Notes: generated by a model not told the origin, from the letters alone. A stretch of 14,081 bases of DNA from DATKXO01 sp035528995 (GCA_035528995.1 DATKXO010000297.1:1-14081), one strand, 5' to 3'; counted from the first letter of the stretch, positions 1 to 7,292 are shown. Numbers and translations are program-made.

Positions 1-570
1 CTCGCGGCGGTCATTGGCGTCCCTGCGTGGATCGTCCTCTTTCCGATTCGCAAGAGATTCGTTCAACGCCGACGGGAGGGGCCAACGTACCTCGCAATGC
101 TGCTGGCGGTAGAAATCGCTGTCCATGCTATCGGAGCCTTGCTGACGCTCCCGATTCCAATGGCTGACACAATGGGTTTTGTAGACATCTTCCAGATACG
201 AGTCTTTCCATTCGTTCTCGGAATCATCATGCTGACCCTGGCACCATTCTTCGGCAAAACGGCCACACTGTTCTATCAATACACGGCTGTTGATCACGAT
301 TGCCTCAGCAAGAACGGTGTTGGACGGAGCGTATTAGGTGAAAGGCAAGGATGGCCTGCACAGCTAAGTTCCCTTGCGGTGTGGTCCCTCATTCTGTGCC
401 TCTTTCCGTACTTGGGCCTTGCCATGGCTATTTGGGCTGTTCGCACAATCCGAAGAAGCGAGGGGCGACTGTACGGGAAGAAACTTGCGTGGGCTTCAGT
501 TCTGGTTAACGTTCTTCTCCTGGCAGTAATGACCTTCGGCGTAATCGTGGCGGTATTTGGAGAGGAATAG
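1..570 (+). CDS. Multi-pass membrane protein, DUF4190-like C-terminus (5' end outside window)
   Basis: The frame is open from base 1 with no stop before TAG/TAA-type termination at 568-570, so the gene starts left of the window; the first internal ATG is at 97. About 189 residues are visible. Five hydrophobic stretches can be read: about residues 2-16, 31-53, 63-83, 116-140 and 160-184 of the visible part. The last two, joined by a short basic loop containing RTIRRSEGRLYGKKLAWAS, match the layout of DUF4190 (two TM helices around an R-rich, G-rich turn). DUF4190 proteins are inner-membrane proteins of unknown function. GC content looks lower than in the phage block. No partner gene is visible, so no role is assigned. 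The membrane-protein call is sure; the DUF4190 call is moderate. Confidence 0.7.
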   Translation, partial: LAAVIGVPAWIVLFPIRKRFVQRRREGPTYLAMLLAVEIAVHAIGALLTLPIPMADTMGFVDIFQIRVFPFVLGIIMLTLAPFFGKTATLFYQYTAVDHDCLSKNGVGRSVLGERQGWPAQLSSLAVWSLILCLFPYLGLAMAIWAVRTIRRSEGRLYGKKLAWASVLVNVLLLAVMTFGVIVAVFGEE

Positions 571-739
571 GGCGTGTCGGGTGCGTCCCTTGACGCCGGA
601 TTCGAATCTGCACCTGAGATTGGCGTCTGGGCGACGCACGCTGCAATTGGGGCATTCCTGACCCGTCATTTGCGCTCAGGGCAGGCGCAGCAGTGGCGCC
701 GACCGAATCCTGGACCCGCAACCCTCCATTCCGCATTCG

Positions 740-754
740 CAGGCGAGACGCCTG
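740..754. repeat. Small palindrome CAGGCG-AGA-CGCCTG
   Basis: A perfect 6-bp stem with a 3-base loop. It directly follows TTCCGCATTC (729-738), a motif that recurs at 8503-8512 in the hairpin upstream of the capsid gene. A related palindrome lies at 1112-1130. Together they look like members of a dispersed intergenic palindrome family. Confidence 0.55.
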
Positions 755-1050
755 GGCTACGGGCGGGCGACACTGGTTACGTGACAGAGGGGGGTACATG
801 GCGTTGAAAGGGGAAGACATGTTGCGGCAGATCGAAGTCGGTCGGCCATGAAGTGACCGGAGGGCGCAAGTGGATCGGCGATGGTCAGGAGGGATAGCTC
901 ACGGGGACCAGCCGGAAGATCGAGAGCGGTTAGCGGCATACCACGATCGTTCATACGAAGGGCGGTGCCGAGGTCCTTCGCTAACCGGCGGGAATCGTCG
1001 GCATCACCCTCCGTGGCGACACCGGGTAGCCAGGTAGGGCACGGCAGGTC

Positions 1051-1078
1051 ATTGACCCCTTCTGCCAAATGGGTCAAT
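1051..1078. repeat. Inverted repeat ATTGACCC / GGGTCAAT
   Basis: Perfect 8-bp arms at 1051-1058 and 1071-1078 enclose a 12-base loop. It lies about 127 bases beyond the stop codon of the minus-strand MFS gene, between two convergent genes. It could act as a bidirectional transcript end, but no T-run follows on either side, so a terminator role is only a guess. Confidence 0.4.
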
Positions 1079-1111
1079 TGAACGTCGTCGCTGTGCGAAG
1101 GTGACGATGAA

Positions 1112-1130
1112 GGCAGGCGAAACACCTGCC
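1112..1130. repeat. Hairpin GGCAGG / CCTGCC downstream of MFS gene
   Basis: 6-bp perfect arms (1112-1117 and 1125-1130) with a 7-base loop, about 75 bases past the MFS stop codon. It is related to the palindrome at 740-754. It may stop or stabilise the MFS transcript; no U-tract is visible. Confidence 0.45.
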
Positions 1131-1204
1131 CCGGGTCACTCGTCCGTCAACAGCGAGTCCGGGAGCGTTGACGTTGAATCGACCGGCATCCAGCGCATCC
1201 TCCC

Positions 1205-2524
1205 TCACTCCGTCTCCGGCAGCGTCACGCACGTCAGCGCGCCGATCAGGCCGCAGATTGATAGGAGCAGGATGATTCCTGCGGGTGTGACGTGCGAACT
1301 CAGCGGGGCCAGCAGGCCGGTGAGGAGCAGAATGACGCCGATCACCGTGTTGCTGACGGCCACGTAGTCGGTCCGGCGGTTGCCGCCGGCCATGTCGACG
1401 ATATAGGTCTTCCGGCCGATCCTCACGCCGCTGTGGGCGATGCCCAGGAGAAAGAACGCGATGGGATACGTCCAGGTCCAGTCGCGCAGCGGCGAATCGA
1501 GCGTCGAGACCGCAAACACGCCCAGGCCCAGGACGGCCGCCCACACCGCGGCCGCCAGCAGCACGCGCCGGCTGGACACGTCCGCCATGATCCCCCAGAA
1601 CGACGCGCTCAGGCTCGTGGCCAGGGCATTCGCCAGAATGAACCAGCCCAGCGACTTGAGATCGGTCCCGTGCGTCTGCTGGGCCAGAACCACGTAGTAC
1701 GGGGCGGACAGGGCCGAACACAGCAGCAACGCCCGCGTGATGACGAACCGCCGGAAGTCGCGATCGGTCCGCAGCAGGTCCAGACGTTTAACCGCCTCGA
1801 ACAGCGCGTTGGCCCCGCCGGCGGTCTCACCGGCGAACTCCTGGATGTTCGCGTAAACGAAGCCGGCCACCACCCAGAGGACCGCGGCCGCAATCAGCAG
1901 AGTGACGTAGAACCTCGTCGGGTCGGAGCCCTCCTGGGCCATGCCCATGTAGAGGCCGACCACGATCGCCGCGCAGCCGGAGGCCGTCGCGCCGAAACCG
2001 CTGAGTCGGCCGCGTCGCCGTTTCGGAATCGTCTTGCCCAGCACGTCCTTGGACGCGACGGAGTTCAGACCGCGCGACAGGCTGAACATCGCCAGTAGCA
2101 GGATGATCAGCCAGCCGGCCGTCCGACCGACCAGGGAGGCGGCCACCAGCCCGATTCCCAGAACCGCCGCCGCCTGAAGGACCGCGCCGGCGACCCAGAC
2201 CATCTTTCGCCTCGGCAGGCGGCGAACGAAGCTGCCGATCACGAGTTGCGGAATCATCGAGCCCGACTCGCGGATGGGCACCAGCAGAGCGACCAGTGAG
2301 GCCGGTGCGCCCACCGCGCCCAGCAGCCAGGCCAGCACCGTCTTGGGGTTGGCCAGGTGATCGCCCAGGTTGCTCAGCGTCTGGCAGGCCCCGATGAGGA
2401 AGAAGTTGCGGGGCACGTATTGGCAGGCGTCGTCGGAGATGTCCGTGCAGGCACGGGCGTCTTCCTCGTCGACGATGGCCTGGTACATCCGATCGAGCCG
2501 ACCCGGCTCAGGCACGTGCTCCAT
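1205..2524 (-). CDS. Major facilitator superfamily (MFS) transporter
   Basis: A 439-residue inner-membrane transporter with roughly ten to twelve hydrophobic segments from about residue 40 to 435, the usual MFS length. After the sixth-helix region comes a charged central loop (about 226-258). Motif-A-like loops are visible in both halves: GSFVRRLPRRK at 97-107 and, better conserved, GIMADVSSRR at 311-320. The first 40 residues are acidic and hydrophilic, an N-terminal extension. Substrate cannot be told from sequence. The ATG at 2522-2524 follows a G-run at a workable distance. It lies 129 bases downstream of the EncFtn gene on the same strand, so they may be co-transcribed, but no functional link is established. 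MFS membership is confident. Confidence 0.88.
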   Translation of the reverse strand: MEHVPEPGRLDRMYQAIVDEEDARACTDISDDACQYVPRNFFLIGACQTLSNLGDHLANPKTVLAWLLGAVGAPASLVALLVPIRESGSMIPQLVIGSFVRRLPRRKMVWVAGAVLQAAAVLGIGLVAASLVGRTAGWLIILLLAMFSLSRGLNSVASKDVLGKTIPKRRRGRLSGFGATASGCAAIVVGLYMGMAQEGSDPTRFYVTLLIAAAVLWVVAGFVYANIQEFAGETAGGANALFEAVKRLDLLRTDRDFRRFVITRALLLCSALSAPYYVVLAQQTHGTDLKSLGWFILANALATSLSASFWGIMADVSSRRVLLAAAVWAAVLGLGVFAVSTLDSPLRDWTWTYPIAFFLLGIAHSGVRIGRKTYIVDMAGGNRRTDYVAVSNTVIGVILLLTGLLAPLSSHVTPAGIILLLSICGLIGALTCVTLPETE

Positions 2525-2614
2525 AGGTGCCCCCTTCGAACCGTCAGCCGGCCGACTCCGACTGCGACCCCGACTCCGTCCCCGACTGACGCTGGTAGCG
2601 GCGCCGGTCGACGA

Positions 2615-2630
2615 ACCGGCGAACGCCGGT
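2615..2630 (-). repeat. Short hairpin between EncFtn and MFS genes
   Basis: The sequence ACCGGCGAACGCCGGT is a perfect 7-bp stem with a 2-base loop, placed 24 bases after the EncFtn stop codon. It could be a terminator or attenuator between the two minus-strand genes, but no U-run follows. The flanking DNA (2550-2600) is a low-complexity GACTCCGACT-type stretch. Confidence 0.4.
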
Positions 2631-2653
2631 CGCCGCCAACTTCCGCGCTACGT

Positions 2654-2962
2654 CTACTTGCCCGCCAGCTTCTTGATCTCGTCGGCGACTTCCTCGGCCC
2701 CCTCGGCGTAGAACTTTTCCTCGTCGGGGGCGAGTTCGTACAGCAGGCGCAGGAACTCGCCCGCGTGCACGCGTTCCTCGTCCGCGACGTCCTTGAGCAC
2801 CTCGATGGCCAGGGCGTTGTCGGTCGATTCGGCCAGTTGCATGTAGAGCTGGACCGCCTCGTATTCCGACGCGACCATGAATCGAATCGCTCGGATCAGC
2901 TCTTCCTTGGTCAGCTTTCGACCGTGTGCCAGGCCTGAGAACGGCGAAGAGAACTCGGGCAT
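2654..2962 (-). CDS. Encapsulated-ferritin-like (EncFtn) ferroxidase
   Basis: A 102-residue helical protein of the ferritin-like EncFtn family, about the length of one EncFtn core. Known members form ring-shaped assemblies of two-helix subunits that oxidise Fe(II) at a dimer-interface site and are normally packaged in encapsulin shells. The expected residues are present: E33 (in ASEYEA), Y40, E63 and H66 (in DEERVHAGEF), equivalent to E32, Y39, E62 and H65 of the Rhodospirillum rubrum protein. Helix 1 spans about 18-46 and helix 2 about 50-77, followed by a short acidic helix. The chain ends at AGK with no linker or C-terminal encapsulin-targeting peptide, and no encapsulin gene is seen in this window. 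The start is set by a strong ribosome site. Family call is confident; encapsulation is doubtful. Confidence 0.88.
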   Translation of the reverse strand: MPEFSSPFSGLAHGRKLTKEELIRAIRFMVASEYEAVQLYMQLAESTDNALAIEVLKDVADEERVHAGEFLRLLYELAPDEEKFYAEGAEEVADEIKKLAGK

Positions 2963-2968
2963 TTCGGT

Positions 2969-2976
2969 ACCTCCTT
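2969..2976 (-). promoter_or_regulatory. Strong Shine-Dalgarno site of the EncFtn gene
   Basis: On the minus strand this reads AAGGAGGT, six bases before the ATG at 2960-2962. It is the best ribosome site in the window, fixes the start codon and suggests high translation. Confidence 0.85.
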
Positions 2977-3074
2977 CCGACAGCGGGTGGATATCACGGA
3001 TCGCATGCTACCAGAAGGCGCGCCACCTGCCAGCGCTCGCCCAACCGCCCGCGGCAGCCTCGGCCAGGGCACAC

Positions 3075-3176
3075 GTGGGCCTCTACGCCATCCTCGGCCA
3101 AGCTCTCGGCACCGTCTTCAAGTTCGCCGCCCCGATCATCTCCGCCCTCGGCGTCGTGCCGACCGTCATTGACTGA
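3075..3176 (+). CDS. Possible 33-residue hydrophobic peptide (doubtful)
   Basis: From a GTG at 3075 the frame reads a compact hydrophobic peptide containing ILGQALGTVFKFAAPIISAL, with a single membrane-helix-like stretch and a TGA stop. Upstream in the same frame the composition is unlike protein, which is why the start is placed here. There is no good ribosome site and no family I recognise. It could be a small membrane peptide or chance. Confidence 0.2.
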   Translation: MGLYAILGQALGTVFKFAAPIISALGVVPTVID

Positions 3177-3333
3177 CGAACGTCAACGCGCCGGGAAGTC
3201 TACGCGTGCGAACGCCGCAGGGCAGCCACGCCGCTGCGCGGAGTCGGTGATTCCGGGTGCTATCGATTCCACTTCGCCGGAGCTTTCCGGCTGACGCCAT
3301 CGGTCGTGATTCACCGTTCACGAATTTTTGAAT

Positions 3334-3363
3334 CCGCGTTTTTGCACGCGCCAGCCGCGTTTT
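3334..3363 (+). promoter_or_regulatory. Direct repeat CCGCGTTTT at 21-base spacing
   Basis: CCGCGTTTT occurs at 3334-3342 and again at 3355-3363, a period of 21 bases, or two turns of the helix. Such spacing suits a protein binding the same DNA face twice. It lies 117-146 bases upstream of the terminase start. Regulatory function is inference only. Confidence 0.25.
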
Positions 3364-3383
3364 CCGCAAATCGGACCCGCTGA

Positions 3384-3406
3384 AGGTGATCGGGCGCCAA
3401 GTTATA
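3384..3406 (+). repeat. Dispersed repeat, copy 1 (upstream of terminase)
   Basis: Begins AGGTGATCGGGCGCC and continues AAGTTATA. It matches copy 2 at 6279-6301 in 21 of 23 bases. It ends 73 bases before the terminase start codon. Confidence 0.6.
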
Positions 3407-3422
3407 GGGGTAGCGGAGGCGA

Positions 3423-3438
3423 GTTCGCGGGTGCGAAC
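3423..3438. promoter_or_regulatory. Inverted repeat GTTCGC-GGGT-GCGAAC
   Basis: Perfect 6-bp arms around a 4-base centre, 41 bases upstream of the terminase start. The size suits a dimeric repressor operator or a small 5' leader hairpin; no evidence separates these. Confidence 0.3.
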
Positions 3439-3479
3439 CATGGGCCCCGCGGGTTATTCGAAGCGTGGAGTGAGTCGGC

Positions 3480-4964
3480 GTGGCGTCGAACACGGCACAA
3501 GAAACAGCACAACAAGCGGCGAGATCCGAACCGGCGCAGGAGCCGGTTAAGAAGCCGGCGCCGGACACCGCCACGCAGCCCATCCTGGACACGGCGAAGC
3601 CGGGGCCCGACACCGTCGCCCAGCCCGGGCGACAAACTGCCAGGCCAGTTGCCGGGGAGCCCGCCCGGCCGCGCCCGTTCGTGCCGCTTCTGCCCTATCA
3701 GCGCCAGGACGTCGAGAGCAATGCCCGGTTCCGCTGGTGCTGCTGGGCCCGGCAGACCGGCAAGAGCTTCACCAAGTCACTGCGCCGCCTCCTGCGAGGT
3801 CTGAAGCGGCGGCGAATGCAGGTCCTCCTCTCCGCCGGCGAGCGACAGAGCGCCGAACTCATGCAGAAGGTGCGGCAGCACTGCCAGGCCCTGGCCGTCG
3901 CCCACGAGTTCGTCGGCGATCGCTTCTTTTCCGACACCAGCTTCCGGCAGCTCGAGGTGCGCCTGCCCAACGGCGTGCGGATCGTCGGCCTGCCCGCCAA
4001 CCCGCAGACGGCCCGCGGCTTCACCGGCGACGTGCTGCTCGACGAGTTCGCCATGCACGCCCTGGACCGCGACATCTGGGCCGCCATGTTCCCGACCATC
4101 CTCCGCGGCGGCGGCGAGATCGACGTCGCCTCCACGCCGAAGGGCCGCAAGAACGTCTTCTATCAGCTTGGGGCCAACGAGCGCTTCGAGCGATCGCTGG
4201 TGACCCTCCCGCAGGCCATCGAGCAGGGCCTGGACGTGGACCTGGAGGATGTCCGCCGCTCGATGGGCGACGAGGAGCTGTTCCGCCAGGAGTTCCTCTG
4301 CGAGTTTCTCGACGAGGCCACCGCGTTTCTGACTTACGAGCAGATCGCGGCCTGCGAGGATCCCGCGCTGGCCCGTGAAGTCCGCGTGGACCGGCTGGAA
4401 TCGCTTGGCGGCGACCTCTACGCCGGCGTGGACGTCGGCCGACACAAGGACCTGACCGTGATCTGGCTGCTGGCCGCCGACGGTGACAACCTCGTGACAC
4501 GCACCGTCTACGAACTGGCCAACGCGCCGTTCCGAGACCAGTACGCGTTACTGTCCTCCGTGTTGCGCCTGCCCACACTGCGACGCTGCTGCATCGACGC
4601 CACTGGCCTGAGCATGCAACTGGCCGAGTCCGCCGTCGAGGACTTCGGCGCCCATCGGGTGGAGCCGATCACCTTCACCGCCCCGGTCAAGGCGTCGCTG
4701 GCCGGCGGCTTGCGGGTCGCCGTCGAGGACGCCCGCATTCGCATCCCGGTGGACGAGTCCATCCGCAACGACTGGCACTCGGTCGAGCGCTCCGTGACCA
4801 GCGGCGGACACGTGCGCTTCGAGGCCTCGCGCAACACGGGCAGTCACGCCGACCGGTTCTGGGCGGCGGCTTTGGCGGTACACGCGGCCTCGACGTCTGT
4901 GGCCGGTCCGGTCGAGTGGGACGGCGGACGGGCGATCCACTTCGCTCGGGAGGGAGTCTGGTGA
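3480..4964 (+). CDS. Phage terminase large subunit (Mu gp28-like)
   Basis: The DNA-packaging motor: an ATPase that drives DNA into the prohead, joined to a nuclease that cuts it. The 494-residue product shows the Walker A motif ARQTGKS at 90-96, Walker B VLLDEF at 185-190 with D188/E189, and the coupling motif STPKG at 218-222. The RNase H-like nuclease acids D318 (GVDVGRHKD), D373 (CIDATG) and D458 (HADRF) are all present, so the enzyme looks functional. Residues 1-65 are a disordered-looking A/P/Q/T-rich tail with repeats such as PDTATQP and PDTVAQP. The GTG at 3480 has GGAG nine bases upstream; an internal GTG at codon 68 (VPLLPYQ) would remove the tail and fits the family's usual start. 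Portal follows after 16 bases. No small terminase gene is seen. Confidence 0.9.
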   Translation: MASNTAQETAQQAARSEPAQEPVKKPAPDTATQPILDTAKPGPDTVAQPGRQTARPVAGEPARPRPFVPLLPYQRQDVESNARFRWCCWARQTGKSFTKSLRRLLRGLKRRRMQVLLSAGERQSAELMQKVRQHCQALAVAHEFVGDRFFSDTSFRQLEVRLPNGVRIVGLPANPQTARGFTGDVLLDEFAMHALDRDIWAAMFPTILRGGGEIDVASTPKGRKNVFYQLGANERFERSLVTLPQAIEQGLDVDLEDVRRSMGDEELFRQEFLCEFLDEATAFLTYEQIAACEDPALAREVRVDRLESLGGDLYAGVDVGRHKDLTVIWLLAADGDNLVTRTVYELANAPFRDQYALLSSVLRLPTLRRCCIDATGLSMQLAESAVEDFGAHRVEPITFTAPVKASLAGGLRVAVEDARIRIPVDESIRNDWHSVERSVTSGGHVRFEASRNTGSHADRFWAAALAVHAASTSVAGPVEWDGGRAIHFAREGVW

Positions 4965-4980
4965 ACAGCGGGAGACTGTT

Positions 4981-6258
4981 ATGAGTTGGACACAGCGGGT
5001 GATTAATGCGGTGCGCGGTGACGGAGCGCGGCAGCGCCCGCGCGAAGGCCGGATCGTTCTGCCCCGGCCGGAGGACGTCTGGCGGGATTATCCCTCCAGC
5101 GGCCTCACGCCGTCGCGGTTGATGGCCATTCTGCGCGAGGCCGACTCCGGGTCGTTGTCGGCCACCATGCAGTTGTACGAGGAGATGGAGGAGAAGGACG
5201 CCCACCTCTACGCCGTGGCCAACACGCGCCGCCTGGCCCTGACCGGCCTCGAATGGCAGGTGGTCAGCGCCGCCCGCGTCCGCGACGGTGTGGATCGTAC
5301 CGCAGCCGACGAGGCCGCGGATTACTGCCGGCAGGCTTTCGCCGACATCGAGGCCTTCGACGAGGTGTTACAACACCTCGCCCTGGCCGTCGGGCGCAAC
5401 ATCGCCATTGCCGAGCTGGTTTGGGAGACCGTCGGCGGCGAGTTTCGACTCACCGACGTCTGCCCCGTCGATTTCACACGCATCGCCTTCGACGACCTGG
5501 GCCGGCCGCGAATTCTCACCAGGGCCGAACCGATCGACGGCATCGCCCTGGCCCCCAACAAGTTCGTGGTTCACACGCCGCACGCCGTCAGCGGTCACCC
5601 CTCGCGCGGAGGTTTGCTGCGCGTCACCGCCATGGCTTACCTGGGCAAGAACCTGACGTTGAAAGACTGGCTCATCTTCGCCGAGGTCTTCGGCATGCCC
5701 GTGCGGGTCGCCCGTTACGAGCCGTCCGCCACGCCCGAGGAGAAACGCGAGCTGTTGCAGATGCTCGATTCCCTGGGCAGCAACGCCTCCGGCATCTTCA
5801 GCCGGGCCGTCGAGCTGCAGATCGTCGAGGCCAACCGCGGCACCACCGGCCCGCCGTACGAGAAGCTGGTCGATTTCCTGAACCGTGAGATGAGCAAGGC
5901 CTGGCTCGGTCAGACCCTGACCACTGAGACCACCGGTGTCTCCGGCACCCTCACGGTCAGCATGGTGCATCAGGAGGTGCGCAAGGACGTCCTGGCCGAC
6001 GACATGCGCAAGGAAGCCCGCACCGTTCGTCGCGACATCCTTGCGCCCATGTGCCGCCTGAAGTTCGGGGCCGACGTGCCGGTGCCTTATCTGCGGCGCA
6101 TGCCCGGCCGGACCCGAGAGCTGCGCGAGCTGACCGAAGTGCTCGACGCGGCCGTCAACAAGCTCAACGTGCGCGTGCCGCGGGCCTGGGTCCATGAGGT
6201 CCTGGGGATCCCCCGGCCGGCTGAAGACGAGCCCGTACTGGAGCCCCCGGCGCGGTGA
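4981..6258 (+). CDS. Phage portal protein, DUF935 family (Mu gp29-like)
   Basis: The portal forms the ring at one vertex of the head through which DNA enters and leaves and on which the terminase docks. The 425-residue product carries DUF935 hallmarks: YLGKNLTLKDW at 220-230 followed by FAEVFGMP at 233-240, LGQTLTT at 309-315, and the C-terminal VPRAWVHEVLGIP at 399-411. It is shorter than Mu gp29 (about 510 residues), mainly through compact termini; the core is continuous. The ATG at 4981 has GGGAG six bases upstream. It starts 16 bases after the terminase stop, so the two are surely one transcription unit. In Mu the next gene is gp30/F, a minor head protein; here it is absent and an 86-base gap with a repeat leads to the protease. 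Confidence 0.92.
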   Translation: MSWTQRVINAVRGDGARQRPREGRIVLPRPEDVWRDYPSSGLTPSRLMAILREADSGSLSATMQLYEEMEEKDAHLYAVANTRRLALTGLEWQVVSAARVRDGVDRTAADEAADYCRQAFADIEAFDEVLQHLALAVGRNIAIAELVWETVGGEFRLTDVCPVDFTRIAFDDLGRPRILTRAEPIDGIALAPNKFVVHTPHAVSGHPSRGGLLRVTAMAYLGKNLTLKDWLIFAEVFGMPVRVARYEPSATPEEKRELLQMLDSLGSNASGIFSRAVELQIVEANRGTTGPPYEKLVDFLNREMSKAWLGQTLTTETTGVSGTLTVSMVHQEVRKDVLADDMRKEARTVRRDILAPMCRLKFGADVPVPYLRRMPGRTRELRELTEVLDAAVNKLNVRVPRAWVHEVLGIPRPAEDEPVLEPPAR

Positions 6259-6278
6259 GCGCTCTGGAAGGACGCTCG

Positions 6279-6301
6279 AGGTGATCGGGCGCCGAGTTCT
6301 A
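6279..6301 (+). repeat. Dispersed repeat, copy 2 (upstream of protease)
   Basis: AGGTGATCGGGCGCC followed by GAGTTCTA; two mismatches to copy 1 at 3384-3406. It lies 43 bases before the protease start codon. A 10-base partial match (TGATCGGGCG) also occurs at 13927-13936, which may be chance. Confidence 0.6.
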
Positions 6302-6344
6302 CGTGAAGCGAAACGGATCGGATCATTGAAGCGGTGAGGAAACG

Positions 6345-7292
6345 ATGGCCAAACAAACGAGTAGCAAGAAGGATGCGGATCGGGACGTGACCGCCCTGGC
6401 GCCCGCCGGACAGATCGCACTGTCGGCGGCCGCCGGCCCGGTTCCCGAGACCGTGCTGATCGTCCCCTGGGGCGAGGTGGAAAGCGCCAACGGGCGGTTC
6501 ACGGTCGACGAGGAGTCGGGCAGGCTGGCGGTCGAGGCCTTCGAGGCCCACGGGTGTGACCTTCCCATCGACTACGAACACCAGACGTTGGGCGGACCGT
6601 ACACCTCGCCGACCGGGCAGGCGCCGGCGGCCGGGTGGGTCCAGCGTCTGGAGGCCGTGCCGGGACACGGGATCGTGGCCTCGGTCAAGTGGACCGAGCC
6701 GGCGGCCCGCCAGTTGGCCGACCGGCAGTATCGCTACCTGTCGCCGGTCGCGGTCGTACGCAGGAGCGATCGCAAGCTGGTGGCCCTTCATTCGGTGGCC
6801 TTGACCAACAAGCCGGCCATCGTGGGCATGGAGGCCATCGTGGCTCGGGCCGACGGGCCGACCGACGGTGATGATGCGGTCGGAGTGCTGCGTCAGCGGT
6901 TGGCGCTCGAGGCGGACTGCTCCGACCGCGACGTGCTGGTGGCCGCCACGCGCCGGCTGACCGTGCTCGAGGAGGAAAGCCGGCAACGTGAAGCCGACCA
7001 GCGCGTCGCCTCTGCGGCGGCCGTCGGCAAGTTGGCGCCGGCCCAGCATCAGTGGGCCCAGCAGTTGTGCCTGCGAGACGAGGCCCTGTTCGACGAATGG
7101 TTGCGGACCGCCCCGGTGGTGGTCCAGGTCGGACGGCTGGACCCGCCGGAAACCGCGAACCTTCCGCCGAGTCAGGCGACCTCGGCGGCCAGGGCCCGGG
7201 CCGAGTACCGGGCCAATCCGGAGCTGGCCGCCCTCACCTCCGAGGAGGCCTACGTCGCGGATGCAATCCAGCGGGTGAACGGAGAACAGTAA
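6345..7292 (+). CDS. Phage prohead protease/scaffold, Mu gpI family
   Basis: Mu gpI-type proteases cleave the scaffold during head maturation; the C-terminal part of the same chain usually serves as scaffold. The 315-residue product shows the conserved set DYEH at 76-79, AAGW at 95-98, YLSPV at 131-135 with likely catalytic S133, and LTNKPAI at 153-159. Residues 170-315 are charged and helical with a coiled-coil-like stretch near 205-225 and a proline-rich hinge near 265-275, as expected for a scaffold tail. The ATG at 6345 follows GAGG at six bases. The length is close to Mu gpI (about 360). The cement gene follows. Catalytic assignment is from the family; the motif match is direct. Confidence 0.9.
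   Translation: MAKQTSSKKDADRDVTALAPAGQIALSAAAGPVPETVLIVPWGEVESANGRFTVDEESGRLAVEAFEAHGCDLPIDYEHQTLGGPYTSPTGQAPAAGWVQRLEAVPGHGIVASVKWTEPAARQLADRQYRYLSPVAVVRRSDRKLVALHSVALTNKPAIVGMEAIVARADGPTDGDDAVGVLRQRLALEADCSDRDVLVAATRRLTVLEEESRQREADQRVASAAAVGKLAPAQHQWAQQLCLRDEALFDEWLRTAPVVVQVGRLDPPETANLPPSQATSAARARAEYRANPELAALTSEEAYVADAIQRVNGEQ

Larger units (their letters stand above)
571..1204. other. Non-coding spacer with palindromes
   Basis: This 634-base stretch lies between the membrane-protein gene and the convergent MFS gene. I see no convincing protein: the open frames have no family resemblance, run through palindromic repeats and lack good ribosome sites. It contains the motif TTCCGCATTC at 729-738, small hairpins at 740-754 and 1112-1130, and an 8-bp inverted repeat at 1051-1078. 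A 17-codon frame at 798-851 follows a G-rich stretch but is too short to judge. Confidence 0.6.
2963..3479. other. Spacer between host genes and phage head module
   Basis: A 517-base stretch with no confident gene. It holds a short hydrophobic frame at 3075-3176, a small hairpin at 3277-3290, an A/T-richer patch near 3311-3345, a spaced direct repeat (3334-3363), one copy of a dispersed repeat (3384-3406) and an inverted repeat (3423-3438). The left boundary of the phage module must lie here, but I see no attachment-site duplication or target-site duplication. Confidence 0.5.

Noticed and set aside
798..851. 17-codon frame MALKGEDMLRQIEVGRP after a G-rich ribosome-like site
   Set aside because: Too short to judge, no recognised relative, and no continuation in any frame after the stop. 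It may be the fragment of a lost gene, but this cannot be supported.
757..1125. 122-residue minus-strand frame downstream of the MFS gene
   Set aside because: Starts at a GTG with no ribosome site, runs through a palindrome, has no family resemblance or regular secondary-structure pattern.
1074..1721. Long minus-strand frame overlapping the MFS gene
   Set aside because: Arg/Gly/Ala-rich composition typical of a high-GC alternate frame; the MFS frame explains the region.
3166..3441. Minus-strand frame upstream of the terminase
   Set aside because: Covers the repeats and inverted repeat of the spacer, lacks a ribosome site and protein-like pattern.
5368..6420. 350-residue minus-strand frame opposite the portal gene
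   Set aside because: High-GC shadow of the DUF935 portal frame; composition (Gly, His, Gln, Val) is typical of antisense frames.
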